Below are positions 23,501 to 36,500 of a stretch of 64,000 bases of DNA, in pieces (position 1 is the first letter of the stretch; the number at the start of each line of letters is the position of its first letter). The notes beneath the pieces were generated by a model. It ran no database searches. It was not told the DNA's origin and saw only the letters and a program-made list of their open reading frames with translations. The translations under genes were made by a program, and so were the position numbers. Source of the DNA: Muricea muricata (taxonomy: Eukaryota; Cnidaria; Anthozoa; Malacalcyonacea; Plexauridae); assembly GCA_963855995.1 (NCBI GenBank), contig OY979718.1:59746564-59810563 (forward strand), written 5' to 3'.

Positions 23501-26500
23501 TAAAGTAGAGTTAACCTCATGATTTCCCTTCTAAGGAAGATATATCCAAGTATATGATATACTATCGAAAATATGTGATCAAATACACGTGAATTTTCAC
23601 AAAACTTTTGCCTTGATTTTCTTGGCTTATGCAACATCTGTATTGAAAATGTTTTCGTAAACGTACTGGCCAGATGGGTATAAAATGGATCGTTTTTGAA
23701 GCTATTCAAAACACTCGCAATTTTTATCAGATATAAAATGCTTCATTAGACATTGATCGCGTTTTTACCTTCATTCTTAAATTATATAGTTACTACTCCT
23801 ATGTTTATGATATTGAACGTGGTTTAATTATTTGGTTTTAATTATATGGTTTTAATATCTGCCAAACAGTTTATATTAATTATATAGTTTTAATATCTAC
23901 CAAACAGCTTATATAATTGAATACCATAGTGACTATTGTTGTTATTATTAGGAAATGGTTTGTGCGCTGCTCCCAATACGAAACTTTAGTTTATATTTGT
24001 GTTTTTGTATTTACGTCTAGACGGCTTCTCTGTCGTAGCGAAAAGAATGCAAGAATCCCGTTATATTCAATATTCATAAACCCAGTTAAACACGAGGAAT
24101 TTGCCGTCGGCGGCAGAGATCACAGGTGTAGGTAAGAGCGACCGCAGTACTACCGCGATATAAGCGCCATTTCTGGCCCCGCACATGTTAAATATCATTA
24201 CTATACATGCATATTCACCACCCGCTTTTAAAATTAATCGCGCCTTTGCTTGGCCTGCGAGAAGAAACTACTTTTACAACCTCGAAGAACACTGGGTTGT
24301 TTGATCACCAATTCATAATGAGGCCATGAGGGTTTGAGGGTTGATAACGTAATAGCCCCATAGTTCTGTATATCCCTAACAATATCGTTGTATCAATCCA
24401 TAACCTAATTATGTTGGTGATCGTGGAATGGGGGGGGGGGGGGGAGAGGTTGTCCAGTGTTATCTATATAATATTATACTTGTCTATTTTCTTACTACTG
24501 CTTTAAATAACATTTTTGCCAGAGTTTATGATCGAAGACACATGAAAGAGGTAACTGAATTGATAGCAAGTATAAAGAGTCTACAGGGAGTACAGAAAAA
24601 TTACTATTCATGCAATGTGCATAATATTATTTCTACGTATTATTTGTACGTTTTTATGGACACTAAACTATCTGGCCTAATATTATCTCAGTGAGGTGCA
24701 GACTCTTTCGTATGGGTTAAATACCTCAAAGGATGGATTTATTTAAAGGTTAAGTACCGAGAAAGAGGGATTTGTGTCATATAAAGACCTATGACATGAA
24801 TCCTGATTTTTAAGGCATGTAATTTATATTTGAGGAAGTTTTCCAGCAGAATCTTTCGACTTTAAAATTGAAGTCGAGATTCTTCGAGATTTTCCCGCAT
24901 GTTTTATTTAACTGATTAATATATAATTAGTAATTAACCGACTGGATACATCAGCCGTGGTATATTTAACAATTAGTCACCGAAGGCGAGGTGATTACAA
25001 GCCTATATTCACTGAGCCGAAGGCGAAGTGAATATAGGCTTATAATCACCGAGCCTGAGGCGACTAATTGTTTTAGTATAAATTTCCAGGTGTCTACTGA
25101 TAATAATCCACTAAATTTTACAAAAATTCACTTTTTATTCAGTACTGTATAAAAAATCAAAAATCACTGGTCAGTGACTATCACTTCAGAGACAGTAAAT
25201 CTTGACCAATCAGAATGCAGGAAAATCAATAGTCACCTGGAAATTTATACTAACAGAAATTAACAGGGAGTAATCCGTCAATATACCGGTACTTGCAACA
25301 ATTACTTGCAATACTTTTACATGTTTTAAGCTGCTGTTTTACAGCATTTATCTTATTTTTGTCTTTACAATCCAGGACACCAAAGAAAAGATACAACCTG
25401 TGAAGGAATATTATCCAAATGAATTTGTACGTGTATATTTTTATCGCTTCCTTTCAATCAACACTGTATGTATATATCACTTTATTAACTTTACAGTTCA
25501 ACGACTGATGGGAAAGGACAACAGGACATAAGTCCTTAATCAAGTCCCCCCGAAAACTTATATTACATACAAATAGGTATTACAGGAATAAATATACATG
25601 AGCATTAGAACATATAACAAATTCTACATCTACGAGCAATAGTTATTTTTCAAAGAACGACATTTGCTACACACAGTTTTCCAAGCTCTAGGACGATCTA
25701 CATCGAAGAAAGTATTCAACTTGTTGGTGTGAAATAAATAAAGTTTATTAAATATAGCAAGTAAAGAGAAAGATTTGATATCTGTCCGTAAATTGTTCCA
25801 TAAAAACACAATTCTGTTGAAGTATGAGTTTCTGAAAAGGGGGGAAGATATCTTGTCACGATAAGCTCCGTTTACCCAATAGTTAACGTAACAAATTATT
25901 AACTATAGTTAGTCATTAACATTTAACACAGAAAAAGTGGGAGTGATAGAAACGCCCACGACTACATTAACTACTAATAAACTAATAAGTAACATAGACC
26001 GAGCGGAAAAAACGGGGAGGAGGGCGGGAAAAACTTGACTCAAAAATAGAGAGGACTTTGTGCTACCAAAGCGGCGAGCAGAATGAAGCAAATGTGCATT
26101 TTGTCACGTATATGTACCGCCTCTCCTTTGTGCCTTTCTGTACGCATGATATTCATGTGATCGGAAAATTCCAGGAAATTACCCATGCGTCCTTATTTAT
26201 ATATCTTAAGTTCAGGAGAAAATAAAATCTTTATTGGCATGCAATAATTCCTTTAAATTTGTTTGTTCTGCTTTACTTCCTTCTCCAATGCATATACTTT
26301 AGTTGCAATTACTCGGCCACCTTTACTTGTATAAGAATAACAACAAAAACAGAAAGCTGAAGACTTTTTGTCCAAAAAAGCTAGGTTTTGTCTACTGTAT
26401 ATAAGTTAGCAAAATGATTTCTCTTTTTCGGTTAGGAAAACAAAGATGTGTTCATCAACATTACTTGCTTGGTGTATTCTCACGATGGATCAGGTCAGTA

Positions 26501-28855
26501 TAAAATATGAGACTGTGGGCTAAATTGCATTCAACAGTCGACAAGCCAATCCCCGTTAGGGCGACTCCTTACACTTTTTGAAATGTGAGAAATGATAATT
26601 ATTGTTTTTTTAAAAAACAAAGAATATCATCAGATATTGATGTGAAACATTGCCTATATAGGCTAAGGGCTCTTTTCAATTCATCGCAAATACCAACTCG
26701 CAAGCTCGCTGCGAGCGATTGCATCTAATTAATACTGTCAAGTATTGTGATTGCATGAAATCACTGGCAGCGAGCTGGCGAGTTGGTATTTGCGATGAGT
26801 GGAAAAGAACCTTACGTTTCTTGGAAAATGAATTAAAAATTAGTTCTGGCATTGAAATAGGTCGGTTACCCTCATTTTATTTTAACATTAATTGAGCCAA
26901 AATTAAAAGGTTACGAATAATCACACTTTCCTATGTTCACATGTTTTGGCTCAACAGAATTTGAAAGTGAATACCTTAAGCTTGCTTTTGTTGTAGAACT
27001 CCTGGCGAGTTATAATGATGAAGACATGATTTATTTGTTTGATGCAAACTCCAGGTTTGTACCTTTGAAGAACTTGTTATTAAAATTGTTATTTGAGACT
27101 TAAATATGCATGTCACATGTCAGTTATGCAATTTTTCTTTACCACTGACTTTCAGGAGTAGCTATTTAACGGAATTCTTTTCAAACCTTTCCTGCAGTAT
27201 TTGTAAACATACTGTAGTACTGTAAACTTTCTAAATTGCTTCCACTTTATATATTGTATCTTTCCAGTCGATTATTTTGGCCAAACTCTAACAAAAAACA
27301 ATCTTATGACAATCCTTTTGTTATAGTTCCAATGCTAAGTATATCCATAGATATAAAGGTCATAGAAATAATATGACAGGTTAGTTGTATCCTAAAATCT
27401 CCGTTAGCTTCATAAAATTATAATCTATTCAAAAGTGGTATTCTTAATCTGAAAAAAATTTTATACGTGCTAACTATTTTATTTATTTTCAGTGAAAGGA
27501 GTTAACTTTTATGGAGCACGAAGTGAGTTTATTGTAAGCGGCAGCGATTGTGGCCATATATTTCTATGGGACAAGGAAACAGAAAGTATTGTTCAACTGC
27601 TTGAAGGAGACGTGGCAGGAGTAGTAAGTACTAAATTACAAAGATATCATTTTGTATTCTTTGTACATGATAGGAATAAGGAGGGTATAAACATAACTGA
27701 TAAGAAGAGTGTAAACTTTGAAGGACGAAGGGAGCGGTGAATGGTGTTGCCAGTAATTATTTTACACACAGTAGTTGCACTGCATTACGTAACGGTAACA
27801 ACTCGGAGAGAGAAAAAATGCAGAGGTTGAGCGTGGTGTGTAATGAAGTGTTTTTAATGTGTTTATAGGTGAATTGCTTGGAGCCTCATCCCCACCGACC
27901 ATTTTTAGCCACAAGTGGTCTTGATCATGACGTCAAAATTTGGGCTCCTGCCTCGAATGAACCTGTCGATTTTGACAAAATTGAATCGGTAATGTCGTTA
28001 ACATAATGACCCATGTGTATTTTACTCATTTTACTATGCTCTGTTCACACACAATCGTTCTAAGTAAATATTTTTGTTGTAAATGTTTCTCTACATTATT
28101 AGAATATGTTGCGGGTAAAGATTAGAAGTGCCAAAATATCTTGAATTTAGAAATTTACACATTGTAAGCCAGTCGGTAGACATCTAGTTAAGCAGTTTAA
28201 AGTAACTAACTTCTGAGATCGTGTCGTTTAATAATACTCTTGCGTTACCACGATGCGTGCTTCTGAGTCAATTCACGACAAAAAAAACACGATGCAGCTT
28301 ATGTTTATGTGATTATCTATTTTCACAATAGAGAAAGCTTTGATGCCAAGCATTTATTCAGATGCAAAGATGCCTGGTCCAATAATTGCAATTATCATTG
28401 CATGTATTTTCTAAATTGTCAGGTTGTTCTTGGAAATGATCGAGAACGAGATGAGGAACGAAGGCACTCACATTATCCGTTGAATGAAGACTTGCTCATG
28501 TTCATGGCTGAAGTCAACCAAATTGCAAGACGGGTGAGATAAAGTTTGACATCACATCAAAAAGATTGGCAGCAAAAGGAGCATAAAGAATCATGTAGTT
28601 TAATATATTACATGGACATATTGCAATGATAAAACTGCCACACTTGGCAAGCAAGGAAACCCACAATAAAACCCAGTTGAAATTTTTGCTAATTAAAATT
28701 CCTGCAGCTTATTCTAGCAGTAATACGCAACTGAAGATTTTACATTGTTTGTATTTTAGCGTCTTCGAAGAACTGAAAGTGATGAAGAGGAAGGCAATGA
28801 CGACGACTCGAGTTCGGAGGAAAATGGCGAGCGTGTCCAATGTTATCCTTCATGA
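20553..28855 (+). CDS. DCAF8: DDB1- and CUL4-associated factor 8 (WD-repeat protein)
   Basis: Fourteen exons: 20553-21308, 22177-22236, 22558-22638, 23166-23260, 24021-24131, 24523-24550, 25376-25426, 26436-26493, 26997-27054, 27327-27379, 27493-27623, 27869-27988, 28423-28533, 28760-28855. Total 1809 nt, 602 residues; the human protein has 597. Residues 1-200 are acidic and low-complexity with a nuclear-import motif KKKRKV (93-98). WD repeats follow: [127 protein letters not shown]. Two WDxR-type boxes (IDLR at 322-325 and YDRR) should bind DDB1. The C-terminus is an acidic stretch ending RVQCYPS, close to the human RVQCMPS. DCAF8 is a substrate receptor of the CRL4 ubiquitin ligase. For exon 5 the downstream donor (TGTAG|GTAAGAG) was chosen because it preserves family spacing. 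Confidence 0.96.
24965..25255. repeat. Paired-hairpin element, copy 1 (DCAF8 intron 6)
   Basis: Two adjacent hairpins. Hairpin 1 is 24970-25070 (arms about 45 bp, beginning CAATTAGTC and ending GACTAATTG). Hairpin 2 is 25073-25253 (arms TTAGTATAAATTTCCAGGTG and its complement) and contains GACCAATCAGAATG. It shares flanks and layout with 32222-32495 and 32514-32755. Non-coding. Confidence 0.75.
25495..25860 (-). mobile_element. LINE 3' fragment in DCAF8 intron 7
   Basis: The minus strand reads [20 protein letters not shown], then [18 protein letters not shown], the usual C-terminal tail of CR1-like LINE ORF2 proteins, followed by a stop and a short 3' UTR. It is 5'-truncated, without the RT core, and lies antisense to DCAF8. 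Confidence 0.7.
26665..26814. repeat. Foldback element in DCAF8 intron 8, about 150 bp
   Basis: Arms of about 55 bp share CATCGCAAATACCAACTCGC and AGCTCGCTGC in inverted orientation with a short AT-rich loop. The GC-rich ends contrast with the surrounding intron. No coding capacity. Confidence 0.8.
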
Positions 28856-29032
28856 TTTATTTGGCAAGGTGGCCTATAGTACATGACAACGAATCAAAAT
28901 TATTGCCTGTAGATAGGGTGAAGTAATACAGTATTGTATATACAGTATATATAACCTGGTATTCAACGCCCGTGTTAGTTTTTGTGTGGTTTTTTTTTCC
29001 TATTTGTAAAACAACTTAACAACATTAATCCA

Positions 29033-29038
29033 AATAAA
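29033..29038 (+). terminator. DCAF8: Likely poly(A) signal of DCAF8
   Basis: AATAAA lies 178 bp past the DCAF8 stop codon, followed within 60 bp by T-rich sequence. It is the first canonical hexamer downstream. Confidence 0.55.
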
Positions 29039-29895
29039 AGAGTGGATTCTGTGGCAATCTTATTGAAATCATTTTGAAATAGTTAATGAATTGTTCAGCG
29101 GAAAGTTCAAATTGTTCGTTGCTGTTTTTAATCGAGGGAAGGTGCTGATGTCAATTGCATTTTCCTCGAAGTATAAGGGTGAAATTGTCGAAGTAGAGGA
29201 GGGTTGAATAGAGAATACGGGTAGCAGTGTTATGTAACTCAATGCTAACACGGAAAATTTCCCGCCGTTACAGTATTTTAAATTTTTATTGTGATATATT
29301 ATAAAAAAATAAAACATTTGTTCAGTATTGATTTGCAGTTATATAAACATCTGCGAGTCGTGGGAATTCGTGTTCGCACATAACTTTCGTTTTTCTAATT
29401 TCCACTCGTGTTGATGTGCATGTATATCAACAAGGAAAATGTTTTATATTTTATTACATATAACGTATTTATACATATATGTGTCATAACACATCTATAT
29501 AACATATGTAGATGATAATATTGACTTGGAAAAAGCTAATTGTTACGAACAATGAGAAATTCCAACAAGAAACTATAAACATTTTTGATACAGAAACCAT
29601 AAATAAGGAATTGGTAAAGTTACGTAGCATAATTGATCGTTCTGCTCTAGGAATACATTATGCTCTTTGACTCCAGGTTTATGGGTTAATAACCAAGGAG
29701 ATTAACTATTTCAACTACTGCACATGGATCATGAGCAACAGTTAAGATAATTTTAAATCAAATATACGAATTTCACGAAATGTATGAACAGGTATGTCCT
29801 TAGATGAGGTAAGAACATATCTGCTTAAGACATTTGTTTGCAATTCCAATTTAATTTCACTTCAACTACAATGACAATACAACAAATAGCATGCA

Positions 29896-30160
29896 TATAC
29901 AGCTATTTCAACTAAGCTTGTCTTTCGAAAAGCGTTAACTGTGAACTATGAGCGCGCAAGGAATCATGCATTAATGTTTATTTAGGCCCTGACACTCGGG
30001 GAATTACCTTCGTACGTCTCCTATGTGTTCTGGATGCTGTTTCAAAGACAATCCTTTATTTAGAGGTGAAAATAAGCAATATCCCGTCATCCCTTGCGAG
30101 CTCATAGTTTATAGTTGACGCTTTTGGAAGGACACCCTCTATTGAATTAGCTGTATAGAC
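29896..30160. repeat. Foldback MITE, copy 2 of a two-copy family
   Basis: Terminal inverted arms contain AAAAGCGTTAACTGTGAACT and, mirrored at the right end, AAAAGCGTCAACTATAAACT, then GCGCGCAAGG/GCTCGCAAGG. The sequence AGAGGTGAAAATAAGCAATA corresponds to AGAGACGAAAATAAGCAATA in the copy at 11680-11975. Confidence 0.7.
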
Positions 30161-30587
30161 AGATCATAGCAAGCAGTAGACTGAGAGACATGCAACAACA
30201 CCGATCCACACAAATCTCTCTTTCAATATACGTACGCCTTTTGTCCTGGTTGCAGAGGAATACCGAGATCATTCTGCTTCTATACAAACTTCAATTTACC
30301 GGCAGTACTGACAATTTTAAATAGATTGAGCAAAACTCTCGTCGCTTTCCAATGTAAACTTTGTTTTACCAACAAAGTTTGAGCTCGGTACGCCCCTACC
30401 AGATTGATTTGTCAGATATTTTATAATCTGTTATAAAATATCGATTCGATATAAAGATAAAAGATTCGACATAAATACAAACCATACTAAGTTTAAATAT
30501 AAATTATCTTCCAGTTGTATCAGCCTGTCATGGTTGAAGCAGAGTCTTAAACAGGTATTCAGGCTAGATAATCCGGGAAGCATTTCT

Positions 30588-33500
30588 TCATGAGCGAAAA
30601 GGAACAGCAAATACAAGGTTGTGAATGATATGATAAAAAGAAGTATATAGCCCAGTAACTAAAATCGCCAACCCGATAACGAGAAGGGCAATGTCCTTAG
30701 CAAAAGCGGTGCGTGAAAGCGTTTCATAGAACAATGTCACGTGTCCAATAGCAGGAAAAATGAGACTCAGGACTGGATTTGTGAGTGTGCCAGCTAATGA
30801 CATAAAATGTCCAAGCTGGGGAACGGCAGACGTGAAACCAGCTGTCAACAAAAAGAAAATAATGTTGAATTTTATACCATGTAGCTAGGGTATGTATAGT
30901 TCTTTCAGTTGAAGTTTCTCATTCCAAAAAAAATTATCCGAGAAGTTATAGAATTTCTCGGAATTACAAAAATATTTTAGGAATGGTAAATAGAAACAAG
31001 TATTCTTGCTTGTTTTTGTCAGTTTATTGTTAATGCCAGTATTCGAAGGCAATCACCAGAGCTTTTACAATCAACGAATTTGAGATATTTTTGAAAAAGA
31101 CAAATCGACAAAGGAAATGATATTCTTCAGTCATCTGTAGCGGAACTATAAATACTTCGGGCTGGCCACGCTATTACCTTCGTCGTAACTATCGCGAGTG
31201 TGGACGTGTAACATCGGAACAGAATTTAAACGTGACCTGTTCACATATATAAGAAACGTTGTTTAAAACCTCTCCTTAGTTATCACAAATTATAAAATAC
31301 CTGCGAGAGTTACAACAAATATCCTTGTCGTAATAGCGGCAACAAGGAAACGATTTTCAGGAAAAAATATTCTAAGGAGGTTCTCGACGATGTTGAAACA
31401 TACAAACATCCCAAGTAAAGTACCAACACATGACGCCATACCGAGAAAGATTTTTACAACGGAATAATACCTAAATATATCAAGAATCATATTTAATAAT
31501 CTAAGCATTGGACATGCATACATTACAGGATAAATATATGTATATAAGTTGTCGCTGTGGGTGGAAACAATGTAGTTTCAGGTCAGGAATGTAGTCCTGG
31601 AACAGACCGGGAGCCTCACAAAATGCTTTGATTTTTCAAGGTCAGAAAAGCCAGTTTGTCCCATTCTGAGGGCCCTTTCAACTTTCAAGTATATATGGCA
31701 TCTCTGTTGTCGCCATTAAAAGATAAGGGTGACTTAGCGCCATACCCCCCCCCCCCCAACTGCAACCATTCAGAAGACGATAAAAGTTAAGATCCAAAGA
31801 CTTGTGTTAACATGTTTGAGCAGAATATTCTAAATCTATGATGTATGCCAAAAGAGTTTGTGTAAACTCATTACATGCACCATTCTGAACACACACACAG
31901 ACACACACGCGCAGTCCCAATTAAAAATCGTAATAAGCTTGATGTTCTCAATAAATTTGAAAACGTGTTATGTTGAAACAAAAAGTAGATATAAAGCGAC
32001 TATTCTTACCACGCTTTAGGCAAATTTAGTAATATGCTGTCCTTGCATTCTGGAAAACAAGACGCAAATCCAGTAGCACCCATTACACCATACAGCAGCG
32101 TGACAATTGCCATTACGATACTTATTATAAATGTTATTTTCTTGGGTTCGAGCATTACGTTTTTTACGGTTACGATCTAAACACATAAAATTCATTCATA
32201 ATATGAACATTAGTCAACCTCTATTTAACAATTAGATTACGAGCTCGAGATTTCTATGCGGAGATAGTTGATGAGGGCGAAGTCCGAATCAACTATCACC
32301 GCCTAGAAATCGAGAGCGAGTAATCAAATTGTTTTAGTAGAATCAGAGGTCAAACAGCAATTTTTTGAAAAGAAATCTCTATAGGAAGATGATTGTTTCG
32401 CTACTCGCTATTTATCGAGGAATAGATAGCGAGTAGAGTAACCAATCAAATTACAGCATTTGCAGTAGTATACTAGCATGATTCTGCTAATATTCTACAC
32501 ATTATTTATTCAATGTCTATTTAACAAATAGATTACATTTTGCCGTTGTCTGTTCAGTTATAGATACACGGTATGACGTCATGATGTGGTAAGAACAAAA
32601 AGGGGTCACTGATGTCCTTATAGCACATGACGTCTACCGTGTATCTATAACTGAATAGACAACGGCAAACTGTAATCTATTTGTTTTATATAATAAAAAT
32701 CACAGTTCTCGACCAATGAAAATCCAGAATAAACTCTGATTATTATATAATTTTTTATAAAGCATGCGACATGACTGACCAATCAAATATATAGAAATTG
32801 AGAATGAGAATGGATTAATATATTCTTTGCATAACATGTCGCCACGTACTATGCGTGTCTTCATTGTTATTTAGAATTTAACATTTGTGAGGCGCAGGAG
32901 ATTTTTTAGAGTTGTCTTGCACAGTAATATGGCAACATTATTTTACCCAAGCCGTGCATGACACTCTTTGATGCACGCCCAACCAGCAGACGTTGACTAA
33001 CTTTCAAAGGTCAAACAGTTTTATGAATGGAAAATAAATGGGATACAGGTGATATTGAGAGAAAAGATGCCGTAGTACTTACAAACGGAGCTACCAATTG
33101 ATACGCGTAGAATGTCATGCCGATTGTTAAAGGTAATTTAGTCCAGTAGACTTTGTTTTCTGACCAGTCTTTTGCATGGTTAAGTGTTTTCGAGGAGAAG
33201 ATATGTACAAATATAGTTATGGTTCCAATCATGGTCACAATATTAGCAATTATGGAACATACAGCAAGAGCATCAGGCCGTCGTATTTGAATTAATGGGA
33301 AAAGGAAGATATATACAATCAATATCCAAACACTAATGTGCAATTCTGGTACCCCTAACTCTTGGAATCCCTGAATAAAAGAGAGTTATAGTAATTCATT
33401 CTTTAATCATGTATTAACAGGCGAATCTAGAACGTTAATTGCGGGAGGTGAATATTTACATCGTCAAGTTCTGCTCGACTAGTTTATTTTCAAATAAGAT

Positions 33501-36500
33501 TGATTTAAACGGAAACTATTTGGGCAGAACATAAAATATATGAATATCCCACTCCCTGCCAATTAACGCTTCCCAATGGAATCTGAAAAAAATTGTGTTT
33601 TGACCTTGCTGTCGTTTAAATATTTCGGTATACATGTTAAAATAAAATATGTTATTTGTTGAGATATTCTATGGATATTACGCTAGAAAATGAGATGTGT
33701 TGATGTAGGCCGACACGACAATGCCAGCGTTATGATTTATGAGAGGTAGCCTCGTTTCTGATACTGAAAAAGAAGAGAAACAGGGCGAGTTTAAGACTCT
33801 ATCACGTCCTACCCACAGGCGGAGTACTGCCCCGCATCGGTCACAATCCTTTGCCATATGCTTTGAAAAAACAAAATGGCGTCGGTAATAGTGAAAAACT
33901 CGATTTTAGGGCCACGACTTAAACTAATATGGGCGAGGTAAACCTATTGTAGATTCTAGGTAATCAGTGAAAAGATAATTACTACGTTTGAATACCTGTT
34001 TCCACAGATCAGCAACATATATTATCTGTGTGCAAACCAGAGCGAAACACGCCAAAGCAATGGCAGTGTTTACCACTATTCTAAAATTTTGGAAATTAAT
34101 GATGTAAAACTGTGTAAAGAAACCTGACGAAACCTGACGTTGCCAGATTCAATTGTATTAGGGACCTTACGATTTACAGAACGACAACGCGACGGCAACG
34201 TCTTAAGACAAAGAGTAAATTGAAAAGAAATGAATAATTACGGTTGTAAACAACTCATTTGAATATTGGACACGCGGTTCTCGTATTGTTTAGACCGGCA
34301 AATCACACATTTTCCCGTACTGTATACAACGCCGACGTATTGCATACAGCCGGTAGAATTGCAAATTCGGTTTAGTAGAACTCATTCTAAACCAGTAACT
34401 CAAGTCCTCAACTTTTTAAAATGTATTACACTAATACTATTGATATTAAAAAACTCGTGTCCTTTATAAGAACATATCATACAGTGTTTTCTTGCCGTTG
34501 CCGTCGCGTTGCCGTCCTATAAATCGTAAGGTCCCTATTATCACCTGTTAACTGATACCACTTAAAATATACGGTGGTGTAGTGGTCAGACCACTCGCCT
34601 TTCACCTTTAAAGTTCCGAGTTCGATTCCCAGTAAGGTAGACTCGAACCCAGTCCTCATGTGAAATGAGTATAGAAAGTCGTGGGTTCTCCCGCAGGGAA
34701 TGTTGACGTGGCCGAAAGTCGTGGGTTCTCCCACAGGGAATGTTGACAGGGTGGGATAGGTAATACGGGCCCACAGTAATTGGCTCACGCTGTTGTGGTG
34801 ACCCTGCCCCTGTGGCAAAGTTAATAAAATAAAATAATAAAAAAATAAATAATTAATCAATAATCCTTGTCTATGTATAACTGCAGCAGGTTGTATGTAC
34901 AAAAAGATCGTTCTAAGGGAATGGTAGGATAGAAAACGCGGATATTGCACGCGTTTTCTAATGAAATGTGCAACAAATGGTCAATGAAATCAGTTCTTCA
35001 AATAATCAATGTCACGCGACGTGTATACCTTCCAATTTTTCCACCTTTGCCATTAAAAATAATTTTGACGCATTCTTCGCCCAGATCACCATAGTAAACG
35101 TGGATCTCACCAGTTCTATTAAATCCGTAAACAAAGTTTTTCTCGTGACTGACAAACATTGTAATTCAAACAGATCTCTATACAATTTGAGTAATTTTCT
35201 TTTTGTTCTAAAAAGTTAACAAGGCGTACATCGTAAAGTCATCATGCATTTACCTTCTTGAAATTTCTTCAGAGAGCTTGGCCAATTTTTCCACTCCATA
35301 GGCCATAAGAAATCCATTTATAACAACCCAAATAACCCCTGCCTGTCAAAAAATAGAGTTCAAACATTAGGTTCAGAAGAAAAAAACACACAAAAAAGTA
35401 AAAACATCAACTATAGTGATAAGTTAGCAAATAAGTGAATGCATGGCTAATAATATGGCAGTATTTGTAGGTATAGTACGTGTGCATTTCTTTTAAACTC
35501 CTGAAATTCGTCAGTCGGTTAGATCGATGCCACACTTCAGACGTTTTAAAGTATTAATGCATGCATAATTTAAAAATATCAAGCCTGAATAACTTAAAAC
35601 TAAAAGCATTGAATAAATGTATATCGAACTTCCATTTTCAAGCAGACATAAAAGTTAGTTTGAGACATTTCAAAAGAGCGGCTACTCATTTTTTGTACTT
35701 ACCAGTATCCCTGAATATCTGAAAGCGGCGGGAATGGAGAATAATCCTGATCCCACACAAAACCTCGCAAGCATCATGGAGATTTGAAACTTTCTGAAAT
35801 ATACATCATACAAAGCACAACTCATAATCAGCTTCGACATAGCTGAGCGTGCATAGACAAGATGTTACTCTGGTTTCGGTTGTTCAAAAGCAGGTTAGCT
35901 TAATCCAGGGTTAAGTCAGAATTCAAAGCAAATTTTCCAAGAGTTTATTTCTAATCTTTGAAATATTTCTTTCAAAAATCTTGCCTGGATCGACTGAAGA
36001 TTTCATGTCTCAACTTTTAAAGGAATGGGATGTATTGAAAAACAGAAACTAAAACACAGGTTAACGCTAAATCAGCTTTGAACAACCTGCCTCGGGGGTT
36101 TTCAAAAATATAACACTTTAATTTGCTTTTGTTCTACATTGCTTATACGCTTAAAGTTTAAATTAGGAGTGTTTGACTAACATCAAAAATTATTACAGTA
36201 ATTACCAGCACCCAACTCTCAGAGGAGGCAAAATGCAACTATTTTTATCACAATTTTTTATTAAAGTCAGAATCGCTTATTTTTTGTCTTCATTGTACCA
36301 AACTGAATTGTCAATGTCATTCAATAGCCAAAAGGCTAATGTTTTTGATACGTCTTAATTTACACGTAATAGCGTGTTGAAATTAGATGCGGTTTTTTTA
36401 TATTTTTCACGACCTTTGTGAAAACGTGTATTAATTTTGCATCAAATGGATTCGAAATTTGAACTTTGTTGACATTTATATTTTTGGGACAAAAATTTTA

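Larger units (their letters stand above)
28856..30587. other. Intergenic DNA between convergent DCAF8 and SLC36-like genes
   Basis: It holds the DCAF8 3' UTR and poly(A) signal, then AT-rich DNA and a foldback MITE (29896-30160). No exon recognised. Confidence 0.5.

Noticed and set aside
34573..34650. Functional tRNA gene
   Set aside because: A and B boxes are present but the acceptor stem does not pair and the sequence continues into a SINE body with an A-rich tail.
34477..34950. 157-codon minus-strand frame
   Set aside because: It crosses the MITE end and the SINE; the SINE body explains the openness and no protein family fits.
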